Assembly (NCBI RefSeq): GCF_013033965.1
Contig: NZ_WQFE01000004.1
Coordinates: 1 to 64,000 of the forward strand
Direction of reading: 5' to 3'
Source: Ruegeria atlantica
GTDB lineage: Bacteria > Pseudomonadota > Alphaproteobacteria > Rhodobacterales > Rhodobacteraceae
DNA: 64,000 nucleotides
The translations under genes and the position numbers were made by a program. Positions 1 to 8,507 of the stretch are shown here, in pieces. Every line of letters begins with the position of its first letter. Position 1 is the first letter of the stretch. Under the pieces are notes generated by a model, which saw nothing but the letters and a program-made list of their open reading frames with translations, searched no databases and was not told the origin of the DNA.

Positions 1-80
1 GCCGGAACCGAAGCCAGCGCAAGGCAAAGAACTGAAAAACAACCAACTCGAAAACACCTCGGCATACGTTCTGAAAAACA

Positions 81-108
81 AAGGGGCGACAACATCGTCG
101 CCCCTTTT
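81..108 (+). terminator. Rho-independent terminator of an upstream gene
   Basis: GGGGCGAC (83-90) and GTCGCCCC (97-104) form a perfect 8-bp stem with a 6-nt loop, followed by TTTT. It would end a plus-strand gene lying mostly left of the window. The first 33 bases could be that gene's last codons (in-frame TGA at 31-33), but too little is present to say what it encodes. Confidence 0.75.
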
Positions 109-141
109 GCTATGCGCAAGCTGATGTTTCAGCTCAAATTG

Positions 142-765
142 TTAGCTTCGTCCGTAAACGCCAACCCAATTTCTGGGCTGCGACGGGTCCTGCATCCGAA
201 GGAACAAATACCGCGTGGCCGACCAGGGCTTGATCTGATTGGTCAGGTTGTCCAGCACGAGGTCTCCCTGAGCCGAGCGGTAAACCAGTACGGCATGCGC
301 ATTGCGCCGCGTATCCAATACCGTCGCGATCAACAATTTGTTTGGATCAACACCCGCCCTGATCAAATCTCTTTTCTTCAGCAGAGCAAAGTCTTCGCAA
401 TCCCCGCCCCGAGACGTCGGCAAGGCCCAGCGTTCGGTCGTGCTGTATTGCGATTGATCGGTGACCGCGCGCGTCGTTGCATTGACCTGTCGGTTGATCC
501 GCTGAATGATCCGCATTTCCTGTTGAGAGGACATGCTCGCTGACGCCTTGCTGGCACACGCCCATGCGTATTGCCGGCACAATTGCTGTGCACCCGAAGG
601 CGGAGGGGACGCAGCGAGAGTACGGATGAAGTTGCCCTCACTCGCATCTACCTGAGGCGCGACAAGCGATGCCCCGCAAACCAAAGCAGCAATCCCCACT
701 GCCCGACCTGAACATGTTAGCAACCGCCCGAGAGCGGCCTTGAGTCCGATATCTTCCGATTTCAT
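142..765 (-). CDS. Transglutaminase-like cysteine peptidase (BTLCP/LapG family)
   Basis: A 207-residue protein of the bacterial transglutaminase-like cysteine proteinase family (PF06035), whose studied member LapG is a periplasmic protease that cuts surface adhesins under c-di-GMP control. A hydrophobic stretch at about residues 20-40 is a probable signal peptide. The catalytic Cys lies in the hallmark GDCEDFA motif, followed by the His region RRNAHAVL and the Asp in LVLDNL, the expected Cys-His-Asp order. The ATG is preceded by GAGG at good spacing. Neither a LapD-like receptor nor a large adhesin is next to it, so an adhesin-cleavage role is inferred from the family only. It appears to be a single-gene unit. 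Confidence 0.85.
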   Translation of the reverse strand: MKSEDIGLKAALGRLLTCSGRAVGIAALVCGASLVAPQVDASEGNFIRTLAASPPPSGAQQLCRQYAWACASKASASMSSQQEMRIIQRINRQVNATTRAVTDQSQYSTTERWALPTSRGGDCEDFALLKKRDLIRAGVDPNKLLIATVLDTRRNAHAVLVYRSAQGDLVLDNLTNQIKPWSATRYLFLRMQDPSQPRNWVGVYGRS

Positions 766-1039
766 GCCTGTACCTCGATCCCTGTTCGCTCGACGATTGA
801 CGACAAACGGGACCGTATTCGATTAGAACCAACTAACGGTAAACGGTAGCGCTTGTACAATCTGGGGCGAACGTGAAGGGGAAAAATGGCGGGAATTCGT
901 CACTCAATATGACCATTTCGCGCTAGAATTAAGGGAACAGCGCCACAATCAGGGCGGGAATTTACCCGACAACTCGCGCTAAAATAATTTAAGGCGCTGG
1001 AATCACAAGGATTCCGTGCGCGTCCAAAATTGCCACAAT

Positions 1040-1064
1040 ACAGTTCACTTCACTTGTGAACTGT
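1040..1064. repeat. Perfect inverted repeat, possible operator
   Basis: ACAGTTCAC (1040-1048), a 7-nt spacer, then GTGAACTGT (1056-1064). The arms match perfectly and there is no T-run, so this looks more like a dimeric regulator's binding site than a terminator. It is about 275 bp upstream of the peptidase start. The regulator is unknown. Confidence 0.4.
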
Positions 1065-1093
1065 TCGGCTGAATTCCGCGCATGAATGGGTTA

Positions 1094-1116
1094 GATCGGC
1101 AAGAAAACCGCCGATC
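1094..1116 (-). terminator. Hairpin after the alaS-DUF1330 operon
   Basis: GATCGGC (1094-1100) pairs with GCCGATC (1110-1116) across a 9-nt loop, 16 bp past the end of the DUF1330 gene. There is no clear T-run on either side, so it is a weak terminator at best. Confidence 0.35.
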
Positions 1117-1131
1117 AAGCATGATTCACTT

Positions 1132-1419
1132 TTACTCGGTGATTTCCACAACCACCAATTCACGCTCACTTGCACCCCGAGCGTGGTCCAGAGCCTGCTG
1201 ATACTCGGGCGATTCATAGCACTCGACGGCGGCTTCTACGGATGGGAATTTGGCGACCACGTTACGCGGACGCTCTTTCCCTTCCAGTTGGACATAGCGC
1301 GCCGCGCGGGCAATGAATGCCCCGCCATGCTTGGCAATCGCGGGACCGGCGAGTTCCGCGTATTTCGCGTAAGCATCTGCGTCGGTCACGGTGACGTGGG
1401 CAATCCAGAGTGCGGCCAT
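1132..1419 (-). CDS. DUF1330 family protein
   Basis: A 95-residue protein resembling the small DUF1330 proteins (dimeric alpha/beta-barrel, ABM-like fold), with typical features such as KHGGAFIARA in the first half and a conserved FPSVEAAVECYESPEYQ segment. Function is unknown. The start chosen is the ATG at 1419, because GGGAGG lies just before it and inside the last codons of alaS. A longer upstream reading would run back into alaS. The start is 2 bp past the alaS stop, so the two are probably cotranscribed and translationally coupled. Confidence 0.85.
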   Translation of the reverse strand: MAALWIAHVTVTDADAYAKYAELAGPAIAKHGGAFIARAARYVQLEGKERPRNVVAKFPSVEAAVECYESPEYQQALDHARGASERELVVVEITE

Positions 1420-1420
1420 G

Positions 1421-4090
1421 TTATCCTCCCAAAACCTGTTCCGCGGCTTTGATCGCCGCCTCTGCGTTCGATGCATCCTTGCCGCCGCCCTGCGCCATGT
1501 CGGGGCGACCACCGCCGCCCTTGCCGCCCAGTTCCGCGACAGCAGCGCGGACAAGGTCAACCGCCGAGACCTTATCCGTCAGGTCAGCCGTCACACCAGC
1601 AGCCACAGCGGCTTTACCGCCCGCATCCGCGATCAGTAGTACGGCCCCGGACCCCAGTCGGCTTTTGTGCTCATCAATCAGCGCCGGTAAATCCTTGCCA
1701 GATACACCGTTCAGCGCCTGCGCAAGGAAAGAGACCCCGTTCACGTCACGTGCCTCGCTTCCGCCCTGCCCGGCTCCACCGGCCATGGCCAGATCGCGGC
1801 GCAACTGCGCAACCTCATTTTGCAGAGATTTGCGTTCGTCCATCAGGGATCTGACGCGGTTGACCACGTCATCAGGCTGCGCTTTCAGGTCCAACGCTAT
1901 TTGGCTCAGCCGCTGATCCTGTTCGGTCAGATGCCGCAGGGCTTCGTCACCGGTCAGGGCTTCGATGCGGCGCACACCGGCGCTGCTGGCACTGTCTCCG
2001 AGCACAACAAAGGTGCCGATATCACCTGTTTGGCGCACATGAGTCCCACCGCACAGTTCAATCGACCAGGTTTCGCCATCCTGCCCCTTGCCCGTGGGCG
2101 CCTTGCCCATCGACACAACGCGCACTTCGTCGCCGTATTTCTCGCCAAACAGCGCCTGAGCGCCCAATTCACGTGCGTCATCCGGGGTCATGATCCGGGT
2201 TTCGACGGTCGAGTTCTGACGGATGAAATCATTCACATCACGCTCAACCTTCTGGATCTCCTCCCGGCTCAGAGCCTTGGAATGGCTGAAGTCAAAACGC
2301 AAACGATCCGACGCGTTCAATGATCCACGCTGCGCAACATGATCGCCCAGAGTTTCGCGCAACGCCTCATGCAGCAGGTGTGTGGCCGAGTGATTGGCGC
2401 GAATTCCTGTACGGCGTGCGTGATCAACCTCTAACTCGACCGCGTCACCCTTGGTCAACGTGCCCTGTTCTACAGTCACCTTGTGTGCGTACACTTTTCC
2501 GTCCGCGAACTTTTTGGTGTCCTCAACCCGCGCCGTGTCTCCGCGTTCTTCGAGACGGCGGATTTCTCCTGTGTCGCCGACCTGACCACCGGCCTCACCA
2601 TAGAAGGGGGTCTGGTTCACCACGACCCAGCCAGAGCCGCCTTTTTCGATTTTTTCGACCAGCGCGCCGTCTACGACCAGAGCCGCAATCTGCCCCTCGG
2701 CCATTTCCGTATCATAGCCCAGGAAATCAGTCGCTCCGGCGGTATCCAGTACATCAAACCATACCGCCTGATCCGCCGCTTCACCCGAACCGGCCCATGC
2801 TGCGCGGGCCTTGGCCTTCTGTTCTGCCATAGCCGCATCAAAGCCGTCCGTATCCACAGTGCGGCCTTTTTCACGCAAGGCATCCTGCGTCAGATCCAAT
2901 GGGAAACCGTAGGTGTCGTATAGCTTGAAGGCCGCATCACCCGGCAACGCCGCGCCTTCGGCGAGGCCGGCAACCTCGTCATCCAGCAATTTCAAGCCAC
3001 GATCGAGGGTCTGCTTGAACCGCGTTTCTTCCAGCAGAAGCGTCTCTTCGATCAACGGCTGGGCCTGACCAAGCTCGGTATATTGCGCGCCCATCAGCTG
3101 CACCAGGCTTGGCACCAGTCGGTGCATGACCGGATCTTTCGCTCCCAGCAGATGCGCGTGACGCATAGCGCGCCGCATGATCCGACGCAGAACATAGCCG
3201 CGCCCGTCATTTGATGGCATCACGCCATCCGCGATCAAGAACGAAGTCGAGCGCAAGTGGTCCGCGATTACCCGGTGGTGCACGTTCTGTTCGCCATATG
3301 GATCAACGCCTGTCGCGTCCGCCGACGCCTCGATCAGCGTCTTGAACAAATCGGTGTCATAATTGTCATGGCTGCCCTGCAGCAACGCGCCAATCCGCTC
3401 CAATCCCATGCCGGTATCGATCGACTGCATGTCGAGCTCGACCATCGAGCCATCTTCGAACTGCTCATTCTGCATGAAAACGATGTTCCAGATCTCGATG
3501 AACCGGTCGCCGTCTTCTTCAGGTGATCCCGGAGGGCCACCCCAGATGTGATCGCCGTGATCATAGAAAATCTCGGTACACGGTCCGCACGGGCCAGTCG
3601 GACCCATCTGCCAGAAGTTATCACTGGTGGCGATGCGGATGATCCTGTCCTCGGGAACGCCAACTTTTTTCCAGATCTCAAACGCCTCGTCATCGGTGTG
3701 ATAGACCGTTGTCAAAAGGCGATTTTTGTCGATACCAAATTCCTTGGTGATCAGTTCCCAGGCAAACGGGATTGCCTCGTGCTTGAAGTAGTCACCGAAC
3801 GAGAAGTTGCCCAGCATTTCAAAGAACGTATGGTGGCGCGCGGTGTAACCTACATTGTCCAGATCGTTGTGCTTGCCGCCTGCGCGCACACATTTTTGCG
3901 ATGTGGTCGCACGCTGGTAATCGCGGGTTTCAACTCCGGTGAAGAGGTTCTTAAATTGCACCATGCCCGAATTCACGAACATCAACGTCGGGTCATTGCG
4001 CGGGACCAGCGGGCTGGACGCAACCACTTCATGCCCCTGTTTGGCAAAGTAATTCAGAAAGGTTGAGCGGATATCGTTCAGCGTGGGCAT
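1421..4090 (-). CDS. alaS: Alanine--tRNA ligase
   Basis: An 889-residue, full-length class II alanyl-tRNA synthetase that charges tRNA-Ala with alanine in the cytoplasm. The N-terminal catalytic core is evident ([16 protein letters not shown] near residue 9, then [13 protein letters not shown] and the motif around [10 protein letters not shown]). The editing domain has the zinc-binding [11 protein letters not shown] and [11 protein letters not shown] segments. The glycine-rich C-terminal dimerisation (C-Ala) domain ends in [15 protein letters not shown]. The start has a GAGAG ribosome site. It follows recA on the same strand, separated by about 160 bp and a hairpin. Confidence 0.98.
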   Translation of the reverse strand: MPTLNDIRSTFLNYFAKQGHEVVASSPLVPRNDPTLMFVNSGMVQFKNLFTGVETRDYQRATTSQKCVRAGGKHNDLDNVGYTARHHTFFEMLGNFSFGDYFKHEAIPFAWELITKEFGIDKNRLLTTVYHTDDEAFEIWKKVGVPEDRIIRIATSDNFWQMGPTGPCGPCTEIFYDHGDHIWGGPPGSPEEDGDRFIEIWNIVFMQNEQFEDGSMVELDMQSIDTGMGLERIGALLQGSHDNYDTDLFKTLIEASADATGVDPYGEQNVHHRVIADHLRSTSFLIADGVMPSNDGRGYVLRRIMRRAMRHAHLLGAKDPVMHRLVPSLVQLMGAQYTELGQAQPLIEETLLLEETRFKQTLDRGLKLLDDEVAGLAEGAALPGDAAFKLYDTYGFPLDLTQDALREKGRTVDTDGFDAAMAEQKAKARAAWAGSGEAADQAVWFDVLDTAGATDFLGYDTEMAEGQIAALVVDGALVEKIEKGGSGWVVVNQTPFYGEAGGQVGDTGEIRRLEERGDTARVEDTKKFADGKVYAHKVTVEQGTLTKGDAVELEVDHARRTGIRANHSATHLLHEALRETLGDHVAQRGSLNASDRLRFDFSHSKALSREEIQKVERDVNDFIRQNSTVETRIMTPDDARELGAQALFGEKYGDEVRVVSMGKAPTGKGQDGETWSIELCGGTHVRQTGDIGTFVVLGDSASSAGVRRIEALTGDEALRHLTEQDQRLSQIALDLKAQPDDVVNRVRSLMDERKSLQNEVAQLRRDLAMAGGAGQGGSEARDVNGVSFLAQALNGVSGKDLPALIDEHKSRLGSGAVLLIADAGGKAAVAAGVTADLTDKVSAVDLVRAAVAELGGKGGGGRPDMAQGGGKDASNAEAAIKAAEQVLGG

Positions 4091-4181
4091 AAGGCTCTCT
4101 CAGCGCGCAATCATCTTGTTATGAAACGGGTTTATATCCGCGCCTTCAGAGTGTCCACAGCGTTGGTCCCCTCGGACGAAA

Positions 4182-4207
4182 CAAGGCGGCCCCGACGGAC
4201 CGCCTTG
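4182..4207 (-). terminator. Terminator after recA
   Basis: CAAGGCGG and CCGCCTTG arms (4182-4189 and 4200-4207) close a compact stem 47 bp past the recA stop. On the minus strand the stem is followed by a short T-rich stretch (TTGTTTCG). It should separate recA from alaS. Confidence 0.65.
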
Positions 4208-4254
4208 ATCAGATGTAATTCGCCGGGACACTGACGGCCCGGCGTCGGTGTCTC

Positions 4255-5322
4255 TTATGCTTCGAGGATGTCGTCTTCCTCGGCAGCACCGGGCGGCATG
4301 TCGAACTCCAAACCATGCGCGGCTCGAATTTTGTCTTCGATCTCCAGTGCAATGCGGCTGTTGTCGCGCAGGTATTGCTTGGCATTCTCACGCCCCTGCC
4401 CGATCCGTTCGTCGCCATAGCTGAACCACGAGCCCGACTTCTCTACCACACCGGCCTTCACGCCCAGATCCAGCAGCTCACCCATCTTGCTGATGCCTTC
4501 GCCATACATGATGTCGAATTCAACTTGTTTGAACGGCGGCGCCACCTTGTTCTTAACGACCTTGACACGAGTCTGGTTGCCGACCACCTCGTCGCGATCC
4601 TTAATCGCGCCGATGCGGCGGATGTCCAGACGGACTGAGCTGTAGAATTTCAGCGCATTGCCACCGGTCGTCGTTTCCGGGCTGCCGAACATCACACCGA
4701 TCTTCATCCGGATCTGGTTGATAAAGATCACCATGCAGTTCGAGCGGCTGATCGATCCGGTCAGCTTGCGCATCGCCTGGCTCATCAGACGGGCTTGAAC
4801 ACCGACATTACTGTCGCCCATGTCGCCCTCAAGTTCGGATTTCGGCGTCAGTGCCGCCACCGAGTCAACCACGACCATATTCACGGCACCCGAGCGCACC
4901 AGCGTATCGGTAATTTCTAGCGCTTGCTCACCGGTATCGGGCTGCGAGATCAGAAGTTCGTCCAGATCGACGCCCAGCTTGCGTGCGTATTGCGGGTCCA
5001 GCGCATGTTCCGCGTCCACGAACGCGCATACACCGCCACGTTTCTGCTGTTCTGCAATACAATGCAGCGTCAGCGTGGTCTTGCCCGAGCTTTCCGGGCC
5101 GTAAATCTCGACAATCCGCCCCATCGGCAGACCGCCGATCCCCAGCGCGATATCCAGGCCCAAAGACCCGGTCGAGCTGGCATCGATATCCTGCTTGGCA
5201 TCCTCGCCCAGCTTCATGATCGAGCCCTTGCCGAACTGCCGTTCGATCTGTGCCAGCGCGCTGTCGAGCGCCTTTTGCTTGTCTGCGTTTTTCTTGTCGC
5301 TCATTGTCAGAAGATCCGCCAT
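4255..5322 (-). CDS. recA: Recombinase RecA
   Basis: A 355-residue RecA: the DNA-dependent ATPase that forms the strand-exchange filament and triggers LexA self-cleavage. Visible are the N-terminal [15 protein letters not shown] segment, Walker [11 protein letters not shown], the MAW-type [15 protein letters not shown] region and the DNA-binding loops (L2 after [15 protein letters not shown], with GSPETTTGG). The acidic tail ends EEDDILEA. The frame stays open up to 5421, but an SOS operator at 5378-5392 argues for initiation downstream of it. The ATG at 5322 ([11 protein letters not shown]) has GAAGG upstream, and the ATG at 5304 is the alternative. Confidence 0.97.
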   Translation of the reverse strand: MADLLTMSDKKNADKQKALDSALAQIERQFGKGSIMKLGEDAKQDIDASSTGSLGLDIALGIGGLPMGRIVEIYGPESSGKTTLTLHCIAEQQKRGGVCAFVDAEHALDPQYARKLGVDLDELLISQPDTGEQALEITDTLVRSGAVNMVVVDSVAALTPKSELEGDMGDSNVGVQARLMSQAMRKLTGSISRSNCMVIFINQIRMKIGVMFGSPETTTGGNALKFYSSVRLDIRRIGAIKDRDEVVGNQTRVKVVKNKVAPPFKQVEFDIMYGEGISKMGELLDLGVKAGVVEKSGSWFSYGDERIGQGRENAKQYLRDNSRIALEIEDKIRAAHGLEFDMPPGAAEEDDILEA

Positions 5323-5377
5323 TGTCCTGTCGCCTTCTCTTTTGTCACACCCTTGGTCGGGCGGCAATCGCTGCTTT

Positions 5378-5392
5378 GTTCGCCTCTTGTTC
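5378..5392. promoter_or_regulatory. LexA (SOS) operator of recA
   Basis: GTTCGCCTCTTGTTC matches exactly the alphaproteobacterial LexA consensus GTTC-N7-GTTC, which differs from the E. coli CTGT-N8-ACAG box. It lies 56-70 bp upstream of the recA start, as expected for a repressor overlapping the promoter. Confidence 0.85.
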
Positions 5393-5514
5393 CTTATGGG
5401 ACCAAAAAGAGAACATTTCAACTAAAACTTACAATACTTACTGTTCTGCAATTGTGTTAAAGAGTCGTTTACGCCAATCTGCGCCTGTCAAATAACTCCA
5501 CGAAGGGCGATTAA

Positions 5515-6108
5515 ATGCTTGTTTTCTATAAGGAACGCCTTGCGTTTCTGGCTGTTCCCAAAACAGGCAGCACGGCTTATCACACCGCCCTTAGCGCGCG
5601 CGCCGACTTTGTTGTCACAGGTCCGCCCGAGCTGAAACACGCGCCGGTCCGCCGTTACGACAGATTTTTTCAAAACATTTTTCGGAAAATGTACGACGCC
5701 GAGATGGAGATCATGGCGGTGGTTCGTGAACCGATCGATTGGCTGGGCAGTTGGTACAAGTACCGCAGCCGCGACGACCGTATCGGGCATACGCATTCCA
5801 CCCGCGACCTGAGCTTTGATGACTTCGTTCGGGCGTATATGCAAAACCCACGCCCGGAATTTGCGGATGTTGGCAGTCAGAGCCAGTTTTTTCGCACGCG
5901 GAACAACGGGTTCGGAGCGACACATGTCTTCAAATACGAAAACCAGGACAAAATCCTGAACTTCTTGCAAGACCGTCTGAACATGGACATCACACTACAG
6001 CGCGAAAACGTTTCTCCTCTGCGCGACCTTTTCTTAACGCCAGAGACGGAAAAGAAGTTCCGAAAACACCACGCTGCCGAGTTTTCCTGCCATGATGCGG
6101 CACTTTAA
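5515..6108 (+). CDS. Sulfotransferase-like P-loop protein
   Basis: A 197-residue protein whose N-terminus carries the PAPS 5'-phosphosulfate loop of sulfotransferases (VPKTGSTAYH, residues 14-23) and whose middle holds a 3'-phosphate-type motif (VVREPIDWLGSWYKYRSR). Both suggest a compact sulfotransferase fold using PAPS; the acceptor is unknown. From memory, close Roseobacter homologues are often labelled 'gamma-glutamyl kinase', but nothing here resembles the amino-acid kinase fold. It is the only plus-strand gene in the first 11 kb. Its stop codon directly abuts the convergent cckA stop. A GANTC site and an imperfect CtrA-like half site lie about 45 bp upstream. Confidence 0.75.
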   Translation: MLVFYKERLAFLAVPKTGSTAYHTALSARADFVVTGPPELKHAPVRRYDRFFQNIFRKMYDAEMEIMAVVREPIDWLGSWYKYRSRDDRIGHTHSTRDLSFDDFVRAYMQNPRPEFADVGSQSQFFRTRNNGFGATHVFKYENQDKILNFLQDRLNMDITLQRENVSPLRDLFLTPETEKKFRKHHAAEFSCHDAAL

Positions 6109-8403
6109 TCAGTTCAATTGCTGGAATACGGCCTCGGTCAATTGCGTCAGAGAAAACGGCTTGGGCAAAAAGGTAGAATGTTCAATCTCGGGGCCTGAAT
6201 CCCCAAAGGCCCCTTCGGTATAACCCGACATAAAGATCACCCGGACATCCGGGCGCGTTTCCATCGCTTTGCGTACCCAGGTTGGCCCATCCATGCCGGG
6301 CATGACCACGTCTGTCACAATGGCATCCACATGCACGGATCCATCCTCCAGCAAGTGCAGTGCTTCTTCAGCTGATCCAGCCTCGAGCACGGTATAGCCC
6401 TTCAGCCGCAATGCGCGCGTAGCAAAGGCCCGGACCGGGGCTTCGTCCTCGACAAGCAACACCACGCCTTCCCCCTGCCGAGATGTAGAGCTTTCAGGAT
6501 GGCTGGCAGGATCCTGTGCGATTTTCTGGGGTGCGGTTGAAACCGGTAAAAACACGGTAAACTCAGTTCCCGTGCCTTGTACGCTGTCGACAAAGATAAA
6601 CCCGCCGGTCTGCTTAACGATGCCATAGACCGTCGACAGCCCAAGGCCTGTCCCTTCGCCAGTGCGCTTGGTCGTATAAAACGGCTCGAACACTTTTTGC
6701 AGTTTGTCCGCAGGGATACCCATGCCGCTGTCTATCACTTTTACGGTGACGTATTCGCCGGGTTGAACCGTTGCTCGATCCCGCCTGAACGGTTCGGTCA
6801 GTGACACAACCTCGGTCTCGATGCGTACTTCACCGCCTTCGGGCATCGCATCGCGCGCATTCACGACCAGATTCATAAAGACCTGTTCCAGCTGTCTCTT
6901 GTCGGCTCGCACGGGTTTGAGCACAGGATCATGGCTTAACGTCAGGCGGATCTTTTCTCCCACCAGACGGTTCAAAAGATGGATCAGATCGGAAATCGTA
7001 TCCCTTAGGTCCAGAACCTCGGGCTGCAAGGTCTGCTTGCGCGAGAAGGCAAGAAGTTGGCTAACCAAGGCCGCAGCCCGGTTGGCGTTCTGGTTGATCT
7101 GAACAAGGTCGCCATAGTTCGGATCATTCTGATCGTGCCTCAACAGTAACAGATCGCAATGACCTGAGATCGCCGTCAGTAGATTGTTGAAATCATGTGC
7201 CACGCCCCCCGCCAACTGGCCGACAGCCTGCATCTTTTGACCCTGTACGAACTGAGCTTCCAGCGTCTTCAACTCAGTCGCATCGTTCAGGACGGCAATC
7301 AGACAAGTTTGCCCCATGCTTGTCACACGGTTCAGCGTGACCTGCACGAAAACCTCTTTGTCTTTGCGCGTCAGACGCAAAAATTCCGACCGGGGACCGA
7401 TATTTTCTTCGGTCGCGGTGCGTGTCAGCCAATCAAGAATGGGATAGCCAAGCCCGTGCATGATTTCGGCGACGTTCGACTTGCCCGGATGGATCTCTCC
7501 GATCAGACTGACCGCCATCCGGTTCGCATCCAGAATTTCGCCAGCGGGTGACAGACACATCACCGGCACGGGCAGATCGGCGAACGGAGCAACGCCCCCG
7601 GATGGATCAACGGAATTCACGGGCATCAGAAGCAGATCGCGCACAGTGCCCGAACGGGACAGTTCAGACACCGTCACAGGCACCTGCCCATCCGAGGTTT
7701 CGACCAACGCGATTTCACCCGGCTGCGGAACGTCATTAGCGAACACCTTGCTCACGACGTCGGGTTTATGCCCGAGCATGGCCTCCGCCACGCCGTTTAC
7801 ACGTAAAACAGCCCCGTTGCGCCCCTCTGTCAGAACCGGAACAGGGGCATCGTCCCATTGCCCACCGTCTTCCACGTGGAACCGCCAGCAGAACACATCG
7901 TGCCCGACGCTGAACACCGAGATCGGGACAGTCGAGCCAACGGTCACGATGTCTTCTCGTGCGCGCTCATGGATTTCCGCGATAGATTGCAAGCGCAGCA
8001 GGATTGCAGCGGGATTTGCAAACATGGACTTCAGACAGTGCTGCAATTGTGCGCCCGGAAACGCATGTATCTGCGACCTTGCCCGTGTGTTCGCGCTCAG
8101 AATGTCCCCATTTGCGTTGGCGATCACGGTCGGACACAAGTCCTGCTCGGCGAAGGTGGCCATCACTTTGGCAGAACTGCGAGTTAACCGATCGGCCGCG
8201 ACCCCTTGCAGAACAACCAAAAGCCCGGCGGATAACAGCGAAACACCGGCGACAATAAGTCCCGTATCCCATGCGGTCGGAAAAATATCTGTCAGCGGCG
8301 TTAAGCTGAGCAATACACCAAGAATAGCCAACGGAACGAGCCGCGTGATGGCTGGCGTTTTTCGATAAGTCGGCTCAGAAAAGATTTCTGCAGTGTCAGA
8401 CAT
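6109..8403 (-). CDS. cckA: Hybrid sensor histidine kinase CckA
   Basis: A 764-residue cell-cycle hybrid kinase. Known CckA proteins pass phosphate via ChpT to CtrA, which controls cell cycle, motility and gene-transfer-agent genes in Rhodobacterales. Two membrane segments lie near residues 20-38 and 46-66, followed by PAS-like regions to about residue 380. The H-box is GGVAHDFNNLLTAISGH with the phospho-His near residue 403. An HATPase domain follows (NLVVNARDAMPEGG; GEGTGLGLSTVYGIV), then a C-terminal receiver from about residue 645 with the acceptor Asp in VTDVVMPGMDG near 698. The ATG at 8403 is preferred over upstream TTG codons. A perfect CtrA box precedes it. Confidence 0.93.
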   Translation of the reverse strand: MSDTAEIFSEPTYRKTPAITRLVPLAILGVLLSLTPLTDIFPTAWDTGLIVAGVSLLSAGLLVVLQGVAADRLTRSSAKVMATFAEQDLCPTVIANANGDILSANTRARSQIHAFPGAQLQHCLKSMFANPAAILLRLQSIAEIHERAREDIVTVGSTVPISVFSVGHDVFCWRFHVEDGGQWDDAPVPVLTEGRNGAVLRVNGVAEAMLGHKPDVVSKVFANDVPQPGEIALVETSDGQVPVTVSELSRSGTVRDLLLMPVNSVDPSGGVAPFADLPVPVMCLSPAGEILDANRMAVSLIGEIHPGKSNVAEIMHGLGYPILDWLTRTATEENIGPRSEFLRLTRKDKEVFVQVTLNRVTSMGQTCLIAVLNDATELKTLEAQFVQGQKMQAVGQLAGGVAHDFNNLLTAISGHCDLLLLRHDQNDPNYGDLVQINQNANRAAALVSQLLAFSRKQTLQPEVLDLRDTISDLIHLLNRLVGEKIRLTLSHDPVLKPVRADKRQLEQVFMNLVVNARDAMPEGGEVRIETEVVSLTEPFRRDRATVQPGEYVTVKVIDSGMGIPADKLQKVFEPFYTTKRTGEGTGLGLSTVYGIVKQTGGFIFVDSVQGTGTEFTVFLPVSTAPQKIAQDPASHPESSTSRQGEGVVLLVEDEAPVRAFATRALRLKGYTVLEAGSAEEALHLLEDGSVHVDAIVTDVVMPGMDGPTWVRKAMETRPDVRVIFMSGYTEGAFGDSGPEIEHSTFLPKPFSLTQLTEAVFQQLN

Positions 8404-8448
8404 CAACAACTCAAGTCAAAAGGCTTTGCCACACTCAGCCCTAATTTA

Positions 8449-8464
8449 GTTAACGCTCCCTTAA
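8449..8464 (-). promoter_or_regulatory. CtrA-binding site upstream of cckA
   Basis: On the minus strand the sequence reads TTAAGGGAGCGTTAAC, an exact match to the full CtrA site TTAA-N7-TTAAC, 46-61 bp upstream of the cckA start. This suggests CtrA feedback on its own upstream kinase. In GC-rich sequence such a match is not expected by chance in a window this size. Confidence 0.7.
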
Positions 8465-8507
8465 AGAAATTGGGAACTTCTACCTGAGGTTGTTATTCAA
8501 TGACGCG

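Larger units (their letters stand above)
766..1131. other. Gene-free region of 366 bp
   Basis: I see no convincing coding frame. The region is AT-richer than its surroundings and should carry the promoter of the minus-strand peptidase gene. It contains a perfect 9-bp inverted repeat (1040-1064), a shorter GGAATC/GATTCC repeat near 1000-1016, and a hairpin at 1094-1116 just past the DUF1330 stop. Confidence 0.6.

Noticed and set aside
5457..5472. CtrA-like site before the sulfotransferase gene
   Set aside because: TTAA-N7-TTTAC deviates from the second half-site by one base, and a half-site match in AT-rich intergenic DNA is not sufficient evidence.
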